Of a DNA stretch of 16,331 nt, positions 1 to 6,652 are shown piece by piece (positions within the stretch are counted from its first letter, which is position 1; each line of letters begins with the position of its first letter). Below the pieces are notes generated by a model. That model was not told where the DNA came from, did no database searches, and saw only the letters and a list, made by a program, of their open reading frames with translations. The DNA is from Nitrospinota bacterium (GTDB lineage Bacteria > Nitrospinota_A > UBA7883 > JADGGD01): assembly GCA_015229165.1 (NCBI GenBank), contig JADGCD010000024.1:1-16331 (forward strand). Direction: 5' to 3'. The translations under genes and the position numbers were made by a program.

Positions 1-1041
1 GGCCAGCATCGGGATCAGCGGCGTCACCTGCTCCACCGTGGCGGACAGTCCGAGGGTCGCCATATGCCCCACCACCAGCGGCGCCAGCGTGGCCGGGTCG
101 GCGGCGCGCAGGTACTCGCCGTTGAGCCAGGCCATTTTCTCCTCGTCGAACCGGGCGGCGGAGCGGGAGACCGACTCGAAATTGAAAAGCTGTTTCATCT
201 CGGCCACCGGGATCATCTCCCGGTCGCCGTGGGACCAGCCGAGCCGGGCCATATAGTTGACGAAGGCTTCCGGCAGGATTCCCTTGTCCCGGTATTCGAG
301 GACCGAAAGCGCGCCGTGCCGCTTGGAGAGCCGCTTGCCGTCATTCCCAAGGATCATGGAGACGTGGGCGAAGAGGGGAACCGGCAGTCCCAGCGCATGA
401 TAGATGGCCACCTGCCGGGGGGTGTTGGGGATATGGTCGTCCCCCCGGATGACGTGGGTGATCTTCATCTCGGCGTCGTCCACCACCACGACGAAGTTGT
501 AGGTCGGCACGCCGTCGGAGCGGGCGATGATCATGTCGTCCAGCTCTTCATAGGCGAAGGTCACTTCGCCCCGCAGCAGGTCGGTGAAGGAGACGGTCCC
601 TTCGAGCGGGGTGGCGAACCGGACCACGAATGGCTGGCCGCCGTCGGCGGGAATGTTTTTTTCGCGGCAGGTCAGATCGTATTTCGGCTTGCGCCCCTCG
701 GCCATGGCCGCTTCCCGCTTGGCGTCCAGCTCTTCCTTGGAACAGACGCAACGGTAGGCCTTTCCCGCCGCAATGAGCCGGTCGACGTAGGTCCGGTAGA
801 GGTCGAACCGGTCGGTCTGGCGGTAGGGCCCCTCGTCGTAGTCGAGGCCGAGCCAATCCATCGCTTCGAGGATCTGTTCGATCGACTCGTCGGTGGAGCG
901 GTCGCGGTCGGTGTCTTCGATGCGGAGGATGAAGGTTCCCCCGTGGCGGCGGGCGTAGAGCCAGCTGAAAATCGCCGTCCGGGCGCCGCCGATGTGGAGG
1001 TAGCCGGTGGGCGACGGAGCGAAGCGTGTGCGAACGGTCAT
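1..1041 (-). CDS. gltX: Glutamyl-tRNA synthetase, 3' end cut off by window edge
   Basis: This class I aminoacyl-tRNA synthetase charges tRNA-Glu with glutamate in the cytoplasm. The 347 visible codons start with MTVRTRFAPSPTGYLHIGG, the typical GluRS N-terminus. The HIGH-type motif reads HIGG at residues 16-19, and the KMSKS-type motif reads KRLSK at 236-240. The conserved IEDTDRDRS stretch lies between them. Family members are usually about 470-500 residues, so the catalytic core is complete and most of the anticodon-binding region lies outside the window. The ATG at 1041 fits the family start exactly; the Shine-Dalgarno signal (GAAAGTG) is weak. The gene lies 61 bases downstream of aspS on the same strand and is probably cotranscribed with it. 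I cannot tell from the visible part whether the enzyme also charges tRNA-Gln. Confidence 0.96.
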   Translation of the reverse strand, partial: MTVRTRFAPSPTGYLHIGGARTAIFSWLYARRHGGTFILRIEDTDRDRSTDESIEQILEAMDWLGLDYDEGPYRQTDRFDLYRTYVDRLIAAGKAYRCVCSKEELDAKREAAMAEGRKPKYDLTCREKNIPADGGQPFVVRFATPLEGTVSFTDLLRGEVTFAYEELDDMIIARSDGVPTYNFVVVVDDAEMKITHVIRGDDHIPNTPRQVAIYHALGLPVPLFAHVSMILGNDGKRLSKRHGALSVLEYRDKGILPEAFVNYMARLGWSHGDREMIPVAEMKQLFNFESVSRSAARFDEEKMAWLNGEYLRAADPATLAPLVVGHMATLGLSATVEQVTPLIPMLA

Positions 1042-1102
1042 GGTCACTTTCTACTCGGTGAATAAGCGCCAGAAACGCGCCCTGCGGCGCCGAACGGTCA
1101 TG
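1031..1102. repeat. 12-bp direct repeat around the gltX start, copies 60 bp apart
   Basis: CGAACGGTCATG occurs at 1031-1042 and again at 1091-1102. On the coding strand each copy contains an ATG followed by ACCGTTCG. One copy is the gltX start; the other follows the aspS stop codon by one base. The sequence after the repeat diverges quickly. Confidence 0.6.
1051..1101 (-). other. Possible 16-codon upstream ORF before gltX
   Basis: A short reading frame, ATG to TAG, lies between the aspS stop and the gltX start. It is in the same frame as gltX, begins exactly 60 bases upstream of it, and opens with the same four residues, MTVR. The rest is basic (RRRARFWRLFTE). A 5-bp dyad (1077-1081 with 1086-1090) sits inside it. 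It has no clear ribosome binding site apart from the aspS tail. It could be a leader peptide, a remnant of a duplicated start region, or chance. Confidence 0.2.
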
Positions 1103-2893
1103 TCAGGCGAGATCCCGCTTGAGGGCCAGCTCCTTGAGCTGTTTCTTGTCCACCTCACCCGGCGCGTCGGTCAGAAGGCAGGTGGCCTTCTGCGTTTTCG
1201 GGAAGGCGATGACGTCCCGGATGGAGTCGCAACCGGTCAGGATGGCGGTGAGCCGGTCGAGGCCGAAAGCGATGCCGCCGTGGGGGGGGGCGCCGAACTT
1301 GAGGGCGTCGAGCAGGAACCCGAACTTTACCTTCGCTTCTTCCGCCCCGATGCCAAGCGCCGCGAACATCTGTTCCTGAATGTCTTCACGATGGATGCGG
1401 ATCGACCCGCCGCCGATCTCGACCCCGTTGAGGGCCAGGTCGTAGGCGCGGGCCCGGACGGCGCCCGGATCGGCGCCCAGCAACGCCATGTCCTCATCCT
1501 TCGGCGAGGTGAAGGGATGGTGCATGGCGCCAAACCGTTTCGCCTCCGGGTCCCATTCGAGCAGCGGAAAGTCGGTGATCCAGACGAAGGCGTAGTCGCC
1601 CGGTTTGACGAAGCCAAGCTTCTTCCCGAGCGAAACGCGAAGGGCTCCCAGCACGTCGAAACCGACCTTGGCGGCGTCGGCGACGAAGATCATCAGGTCA
1701 CCCGGCTTGGCGTTCAACCGGTCGCGGATGGCGGCCAGCGTTTCCGGCTGGAAGAACTTCACGATGGGGGAGACGAACTCCCCTTCGTCGTTGATCCGAA
1801 TCCACGCAAGCCCCTTGGCGCCCAGCCGGATGGCCTCGGCGGTCAGGTCGTCCACGTCTTTGCGGGAGAATGCGTTCCCCCCGGTGACCGGCATGCCGCG
1901 CACCGCCCCGTCGTTGGCCAGGGCGTCTTTCATCACCTTGAACTCGCAGGCGCCCGCCAGATCGGAGACGTTGGCCAGCTCCATGCCGAAGCGGAGGTCG
2001 GGCTTGTCGGAGCCGTACCGCTCCATGGCGTCCTTGTAGGGGAGGGTGGCGAAAGGGATGGCGACGTCGACGCCGACGGTGGCCGCGAAGATGGTCTTGA
2101 TGAGCCCTTCGCACAGGGTGCGGATGTCCTCCTCGGAGACGAAGGACATTTCGATATCGATCTGGGTGAACTCCGGCTGCCGGTCTGCCCGCAGGTCTTC
2201 GTCGCGGAAGCACTTGGTGATCTGGTAGTAGCGGTCGGCGCCGGCCACCATCAGAAGCTGCTTGAAGAGCTGCGGCGACTGGGGAAGTGCGTAGAAGGAG
2301 CCGGGGTTGACCCGTGACGGCACCAGATAGTCCCGCGCCCCCTCGGGGGTCGACTTGGTGAGCATGGGGGTCTCTATGTCGAGGAACCCGAGGTCGTTGA
2401 GATACCGGCGGGTGGCGGCGGCGGCCTTGTGGCGGAGGATGAGGTTTTCCAGCAGCGGGCCGCGTCGCATTTCGAGGTAGCGGTACTTGAGCTTCATCGC
2501 CTCCGAGGGGGGCTCGTCGGCTTCGAGGACGAAAGGGGGCGTCTGGGAGGAGGCGAGAATCCGGGCAGTCCGGGCGTAGATTTCGACGGCGCCGGTGGCG
2601 AGCCGCGGGTTGACGGTTCCCTCGGGGCGGCGGGTCACTTCGCCGGTGATCTGTAGGACGAACTCGGAGCGGATGGTGTGCGCCAACTCGTGGGCCGCCT
2701 CGTCGATCTGCGGATTGAGCGCCACCTGGGTGACGCCGTACCGGTCGCGCAGGTCGATGAAGACCAGCCCGCCGTGGTCGCGGCGGCGGTGGACCCATCC
2801 GACGAGGGTGACGGTCTGCCCCACATGGTCGGCGGAAAGCTGTCCGCAGGTGTGGGTTCGGTAGGCGGTGGTAACGGCAGGGTCGGTGGCCAT
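1103..2893 (-). CDS. aspS: Aspartyl-tRNA synthetase, probably non-discriminating type
   Basis: This class IIb synthetase of 596 residues is a normal length for bacterial AspRS with an inserted GAD domain. The N-terminal OB-fold anticodon-binding domain covers about 1-115. Motif 2 (FRDEDLRADRQPEFTQ) is at 229-244, and motif 3 (GLDRL) at 544-548, near GAPPHGGIAFG. The anticodon domain has RRRDHGG with His at 40 and RRPEG with Gly at 92. These match the His31/Gly83 signature known for non-discriminating AspRS enzymes, which charge both tRNA-Asp and tRNA-Asn; E. coli, a discriminating enzyme, has Leu and Lys there. A good ribosome binding site (AAGGAAG) precedes the ATG. The gene lies 33 bases after pilS with a putative promoter of its own, and gltX follows. 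The enzyme assignment is certain; the tRNA specificity is inferred from the motifs. Confidence 0.98.
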   Translation of the reverse strand: MATDPAVTTAYRTHTCGQLSADHVGQTVTLVGWVHRRRDHGGLVFIDLRDRYGVTQVALNPQIDEAAHELAHTIRSEFVLQITGEVTRRPEGTVNPRLATGAVEIYARTARILASSQTPPFVLEADEPPSEAMKLKYRYLEMRRGPLLENLILRHKAAAATRRYLNDLGFLDIETPMLTKSTPEGARDYLVPSRVNPGSFYALPQSPQLFKQLLMVAGADRYYQITKCFRDEDLRADRQPEFTQIDIEMSFVSEEDIRTLCEGLIKTIFAATVGVDVAIPFATLPYKDAMERYGSDKPDLRFGMELANVSDLAGACEFKVMKDALANDGAVRGMPVTGGNAFSRKDVDDLTAEAIRLGAKGLAWIRINDEGEFVSPIVKFFQPETLAAIRDRLNAKPGDLMIFVADAAKVGFDVLGALRVSLGKKLGFVKPGDYAFVWITDFPLLEWDPEAKRFGAMHHPFTSPKDEDMALLGADPGAVRARAYDLALNGVEIGGGSIRIHREDIQEQMFAALGIGAEEAKVKFGFLLDALKFGAPPHGGIAFGLDRLTAILTGCDSIRDVIAFPKTQKATCLLTDAPGEVDKKQLKELALKRDLA

Positions 2894-2925
2894 GGTCTTC
2901 CTTTATTGTCGCAAACAAAGGGCGA

Positions 2926-2934
2926 ATTATACCA
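2926..2934 (-). promoter_or_regulatory. Putative extended -10 promoter for aspS-gltX
   Basis: Read on the minus strand, the sequence is TGGTATAAT: a consensus -10 hexamer with the TGN extension. It overlaps the pilS stop codon (TAA, 2927-2929). No good -35 hexamer is seen at the usual distance, as is common for extended -10 promoters. Transcription would begin near 2919, giving a leader of about 25 bases that carries the aspS ribosome binding site. Confidence 0.55.
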
Positions 2935-4606
2935 CGGCGGGGGGCTGGTCCTGAGGAGCGCCCGGCAACCGCAAGGCAAACAGGGCGCCTCCGGCGGCGG
3001 GGGTCTCGACGGTCAACGCGCCGCCGTGGCTTTCGACGATTTTGTGGGAGGTGGCCAGCCCCAGACCGGTCCCCCCCGGTTTGGTGGTGAAGAAGGGGTC
3101 GAAAATACGGATGCGGTTCTCCGGGGCGATGCCGGGGCCGTTGTCGCCGATGACCACTTCCACGTCGCCCCCCTCCAGCCGTCGGGCGGTGACGGACAGG
3201 ACGCCCCGGTGATCCATCGCCTCCAAGGCGTTGCGGCAAAGGTTCCAGAGAACCTGGCGGATCTGCTCCTGATCGACCGGAACGGTCAGGCCCGGGGGGA
3301 GCGCCTCGACGATTTCGACCTCGTCCATGGCCTCTCCCGATGATCGGAGCAACAGCAGGGTGTCTTCGGTCAGGCGGGAGAGGTCGGTCGGGGTCTTGTG
3401 CAGGCGCACCGGCCCGGCGTAGTCGAGAAACTGGGTGACGATCCGGTTGAGCCGTTCGATCTCCCGGTGGATGATGTTCATGAGCCGCTTTCCGGCGTCA
3501 TCCAGATGGGGCTCCACGTCGCCGCCGATCATCTGTATCGCGCCGGAGAGGGACGCCAGCGGATTGCGGATTTCGTGTGCCACGCCGGCGGCCACCCGCC
3601 CGATGGCGGCCAGCCGGTGGGCGGAGGCCATCTGCCGCTCCATGTCCTTGATCATCGTCACGTCCTGGATGACGGCGATGATCCCCTGCGGCTCCCCATC
3701 CACGTCGAACACCGACACGTTCATGTTCAGTTCGGTTTCGGCTCCCCCCGGTTGGGGATAGCGCCACGAGAACTGGTCGCCGGACGCCTTTTCCGTCTCG
3801 GCGCGGCGGCAGAAAGCGCGCAAGGGGGGGAGGTGGAGCAGGCGGTCCACCGGGATTCGCTTCATCTGGTCGTCGTCGTATCCGAGGATCCGCCGGGCCG
3901 CCGGATTGTCGGAAAGGAGCTGTCCGTCGAAATCGAAAGCCAGAAAGCCGGAGGCCATGGTCCGCAGCACGTTCTCGTTGAACGCCTGCAGCATGGTGAA
4001 GTCCTGGCTGGCCCGGGTCAGTTTGGCGTCGGAGGCCCGCAGCAGGTCCCCCAGATAGCTGGAGAGATAGGCGACGATGAAGTTGAGCGCCGTGTTGATG
4101 AGGGCCTTCATCTGGACGTAGCCGATGTTTTTCGGCTCGATGGCGGGGGTGAAGGCGTAGTAGGGGGCGATCAGGCCGAAGCTTTCCAGCCCCAACAGGG
4201 CGCTGTAGGCGACGCTGGAGATGAAGGCCATGAAGAAGATGGCCGCCTTGGACAGGAGAATGGCGGCGGCGATGATGACGAGCAGATAGAGAAACGAAAA
4301 GGGGCTGTTGAGTCCGCCGGTGAAGTGGACGACGCCGCTGACCAGGAAGACGTCGAGCAGCAGCTGGAGGAAGACGAACTCCCGCAGGCGGCGGATGAAG
4401 GGGAGCGCCACGGCGTAGAGGATCGAAACGCCGTAGGCGATCGCCACCGGAATGAGGCCGTAGAGGGGATGCCCCTTCTCGACGTAGAAAACCTGGTAGT
4501 AGACCACCACCCCCATGAAGAACGAGACCACCGCCAGCCGCCCGGCCAACAGGGTTCGGACGCGGCGGGCCAGGGGGGCGTCGGTGATGGTCACGCGGTC
4601 GGTCAT
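2927..4606 (-). CDS. pilS: PilS-like membrane sensor histidine kinase
   Basis: This is a 559-residue sensor kinase of the PilS/NtrB type. The N-terminal 185 or so residues contain about six hydrophobic membrane segments, as in PilS, which senses pilin in the inner membrane. A PAS domain follows at roughly 205-315. The dimerisation/phosphoacceptor box is GVAHEIRNPLASL with His344. The ATPase part has an N-box (NLCRNALEAM, Asn459), a G1 box (DNGPGI, 488-493) and FDPFFTTKPGGTGLGL from about 502. Every residue needed for autophosphorylation is present. PilS normally phosphorylates PilR, a sigma-54 activator that controls pilin transcription. No pilR lies next to it: the following gene is aspS, 33 bases on. 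The ribosome binding site (GAGGGAA) is good. The gene may be cotranscribed with pilC, but a strong hairpin lies between them. The kinase family is certain; the PilS name rests on membrane topology and neighbours. Confidence 0.88.
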   Translation of the reverse strand: MTDRVTITDAPLARRVRTLLAGRLAVVSFFMGVVVYYQVFYVEKGHPLYGLIPVAIAYGVSILYAVALPFIRRLREFVFLQLLLDVFLVSGVVHFTGGLNSPFSFLYLLVIIAAAILLSKAAIFFMAFISSVAYSALLGLESFGLIAPYYAFTPAIEPKNIGYVQMKALINTALNFIVAYLSSYLGDLLRASDAKLTRASQDFTMLQAFNENVLRTMASGFLAFDFDGQLLSDNPAARRILGYDDDQMKRIPVDRLLHLPPLRAFCRRAETEKASGDQFSWRYPQPGGAETELNMNVSVFDVDGEPQGIIAVIQDVTMIKDMERQMASAHRLAAIGRVAAGVAHEIRNPLASLSGAIQMIGGDVEPHLDDAGKRLMNIIHREIERLNRIVTQFLDYAGPVRLHKTPTDLSRLTEDTLLLLRSSGEAMDEVEIVEALPPGLTVPVDQEQIRQVLWNLCRNALEAMDHRGVLSVTARRLEGGDVEVVIGDNGPGIAPENRIRIFDPFFTTKPGGTGLGLATSHKIVESHGGALTVETPAAGGALFALRLPGAPQDQPPAVV

Positions 4607-4607
4607 G

Positions 4608-4621
4608 TTCCCTCAAGGGAA
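4608..4621 (-). promoter_or_regulatory. Small dyad covering the pilS ribosome binding site
   Basis: TTCCCT (4608-4613) and AGGGAA (4616-4621) are inverted repeats two bases apart. In RNA a 5-bp stem with a four-base loop is possible. On the coding strand the second arm is the Shine-Dalgarno sequence, one base before the pilS ATG. It could reduce pilS translation, but the stem is short. Confidence 0.3.
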
Positions 4622-4622
4622 A

Positions 4623-4652
4623 GGGCCGACGCCGCAGAAGCGACGTCGGCCC
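4623..4652 (-). terminator. Strong GC-rich hairpin between pilC and pilS
   Basis: GGGCCGACG (4623-4631) and CGTCGGCCC (4644-4652) form a perfect 9-bp inverted repeat with a 12-base loop. It lies in the 67-base gap after the pilC stop. On the minus strand the stem is followed by TTTCCCTT, a poor U-tract. It may therefore be a leaky terminator or an mRNA-stabilising processing site that lowers pilS expression relative to pilC. Confidence 0.5.
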
Positions 4653-4673
4653 GGATGGACGGGACGGACGGGC

Positions 4674-5867
4674 TCAGCCCATGGCCTCGCCGAGTTTGAA
4701 GATCGGCATGTACATGGCCACGACGACGAAGCCGACCACGACGCCGAGGAAGACCATCAGCAACGGCTCCAGCATGGAGGTGAGTCCGGCGACGGCGGTA
4801 TCGACCTCCTCGTCGTAGAAGTCGGCGATCTTGTTCATCATGCTGTCCAGGGCGCCGGTCTGCTCTCCGACCTCGATCATCTGTACGACCATGGAGGGAA
4901 AGACTCCCTGTTCGCGCAGCGGGTCGGCCAGCCCTTTGCCCTGTTTGATGTCGTCGATGACCCCCAGCACCGCCAGTTCGATGACCTTCTGTCCGGCGGT
5001 CCGGGCGGTGATGTTCAAGCCTTCGATGATCGGCACGCCCGACGATATCAGGGTTCCCATGGTCCGGGTGAACTTGGCCACGGCGACTTTCTGGATCAGG
5101 GGGCCGAACACGGGCGCCCGAATGAAGATCCGGTCGAAGAAGATCTGTCCCTTCTCGGTCCTGCGTATGTAGACGAAGGTGGCGAAGAGGGCTGCGGGCA
5201 TGACGAAGACGATGTACCACTTCTCGATGATGAAGTTGGAGAGCATCAGGACGATCTGGGTGGGGAGCGGCAGCTCCTTGCCGAAGTCGGCGAACATCTT
5301 GCCGAACATCGGGATGACGAACACCAGCAGGAACACGACGACGACGACCGCCACGGTGACGATGATGGCCGGATAGATAAGGGCCGACTTGACCTTGGCT
5401 TTCAGGGCCATGGCCTTTTCCATGTAGGTGGCCAGCCGGAGCAGGATCTTGTCCAGGATACCGCCGACTTCGCCCGCCTCGATCATGTTGGTGTAAAGGT
5501 CGTCCCAGACCATCGGATGGCGCCGCAGGGCGTCGGCGAAAGTCTCGCCGGTTTCGACCTTCAGGCGGACGTCATTGATCATCTTGCCGAAGGACTTGTT
5601 CTCCACCGAGTTGCCGAGGATCGAGAGGCACTGCACCAGCGGCAGGCCGGCGCCGATCATGGTGGCGAACTGGCGGGTGAAGATGACCACGTCTTTCTGG
5701 GTCGGCCCCGATTCGAAGAGGGTCAGCTCCTTGCCGGCCTGTTTGATCGACTTGAACTTGATGTGCTGCCGGTTGAGGATCGTCTTGGCCTGGTCGATGG
5801 TCTCGGCCTCGATCTCGCCGGTCTGCGAGCCCATCTTGGTGTCGAACGTATACTTGAAGAGAGGCAT
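4674..5867 (-). CDS. pilC: Type IV pilus inner-membrane platform protein PilC (GspF family)
   Basis: PilC is the polytopic inner-membrane protein on which the PilB and PilT motors act to add or remove pilin subunits. At 397 residues it has normal family length. It starts with the usual MPLFKYTF and has two GspF domains, at about 63-187 and 265-388. Each carries the family signature: AGEVGG near 131 with TYMEK, and VGEQTGAL near 332 with DFYDEEVD. Hydrophobic segments are at about 162-187, 214-235 and 367-390. A GAGGAA ribosome binding site stands before the ATG. It lies 44 bases after the zinc-ribbon gene and before pilS, in one co-directional pil cluster. The extension motor pilB and the pilin pilA are not in this window. 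Confidence 0.97.
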   Translation of the reverse strand: MPLFKYTFDTKMGSQTGEIEAETIDQAKTILNRQHIKFKSIKQAGKELTLFESGPTQKDVVIFTRQFATMIGAGLPLVQCLSILGNSVENKSFGKMINDVRLKVETGETFADALRRHPMVWDDLYTNMIEAGEVGGILDKILLRLATYMEKAMALKAKVKSALIYPAIIVTVAVVVVVFLLVFVIPMFGKMFADFGKELPLPTQIVLMLSNFIIEKWYIVFVMPAALFATFVYIRRTEKGQIFFDRIFIRAPVFGPLIQKVAVAKFTRTMGTLISSGVPIIEGLNITARTAGQKVIELAVLGVIDDIKQGKGLADPLREQGVFPSMVVQMIEVGEQTGALDSMMNKIADFYDEEVDTAVAGLTSMLEPLLMVFLGVVVGFVVVAMYMPIFKLGEAMG

Positions 5868-5911
5868 ATGTTTGGTTCCTCGTTATCGGTCGCGCCGATG
5901 GCAGGGGGCGG

Positions 5912-6640
5912 TCACCAGGCTTCCAGCTCCTTGCCGGATTCCACCATCATTTTCTTGAAGACGGCGTAGAAGGCGTCGTTTTCCTTCATGGCCTTGCGAA
6001 GGATCAGCTCGAAGTTGGAGAAGTCGTCGACATTCATGACCATGTTGACGCTGTTCAGAAACGCGGTCATGTTGTCGAGGGTCTTGAAGTTCCTGCCGAG
6101 CAGCACGACGAACATCTTGCGCCGCTGTTCCATGATCATCGGGGCGATGTGGGCCAGCAGAGGGTTGGAGGCGAGATCGCCGCCGCCGAACTTCTCGTTG
6201 ATGACCACGAGGCTGTAGAAGTTGAACTTCATCTTCCGCTGGGCTTCCTCTGCGCTCTTGACGGTGGTCACGGCGTAGCCGAGTTTGCGCAGCACCGGGG
6301 TGATCCGGTCGATCTCCTCCGGGTCGGCCACCAGCGCCCGCAGGGTGGCTTCGCCCAGGATGTCCATCTCCGACTCGACCGAGTCGAGCATCTTGGCAAG
6401 GTCGGCCGCCGTGGTCGGGGCGCCGCCCGGAATCTGGATGTTTTGCGTTTCATCCAGCGGCGAGCCGTGGGGGGTAGTCTCCGGCACGCCGGGAATGTGG
6501 GGGACGTTGTCGTCTCCCGTGCGGGTCACGGTGATCTTTTCCTTGCACGACGGGCAGGGGAAGGTGACCGGCTTTCCCTCGGGCAGTTTTTCGTCCGGGA
6601 CGTTGATGACTTTCTGGCACGTGTTGCAGGTGACTTTCAT
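5912..6640 (-). CDS. Zinc-ribbon protein with degenerate receiver-like domain, in pil cluster
   Basis: I do not recognise this 242-residue protein as a named gene. Residues 1-36 form a zinc ribbon of the MJ0042/zinc_ribbon_5 kind, with Cys5-x2-Cys8 and Cys29-x2-Cys32. A Pro/Gly/Thr-rich linker follows (about 42-76), then an acidic helix (78-96). Residues 100-220 look like a response-regulator receiver fold: ALVADPEE (beta 1, Asp106), GYAVTTVKSAEEA, SLVVINEKFGG (beta 3), KMFVVLLG (beta 4) and VMNVDDF (beta 5). The phosphoacceptor Asp position appears to hold Asn148 and the usual beta-5 Lys is absent, so phosphorylation is unlikely. No signal peptide or membrane segment is seen. It lies 12 bases after pilT and 44 before pilC with its own ribosome binding site, so it is likely made with them and may regulate pilus dynamics. 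The zinc ribbon is clear; the receiver fold and the role are inferences. Confidence 0.85.
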   Translation of the reverse strand: MKVTCNTCQKVINVPDEKLPEGKPVTFPCPSCKEKITVTRTGDDNVPHIPGVPETTPHGSPLDETQNIQIPGGAPTTAADLAKMLDSVESEMDILGEATLRALVADPEEIDRITPVLRKLGYAVTTVKSAEEAQRKMKFNFYSLVVINEKFGGGDLASNPLLAHIAPMIMEQRRKMFVVLLGRNFKTLDNMTAFLNSVNMVMNVDDFSNFELILRKAMKENDAFYAVFKKMMVESGKELEAW

Positions 6641-6652
6641 CGGCTCTTTCCC

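Noticed and set aside
3398..4699. Long plus-strand open frame opposite pilS
   Set aside because: It is antisense to a well-supported kinase and has no family motifs; its His/Asp/Gly-rich composition is what GC-rich antisense frames give.
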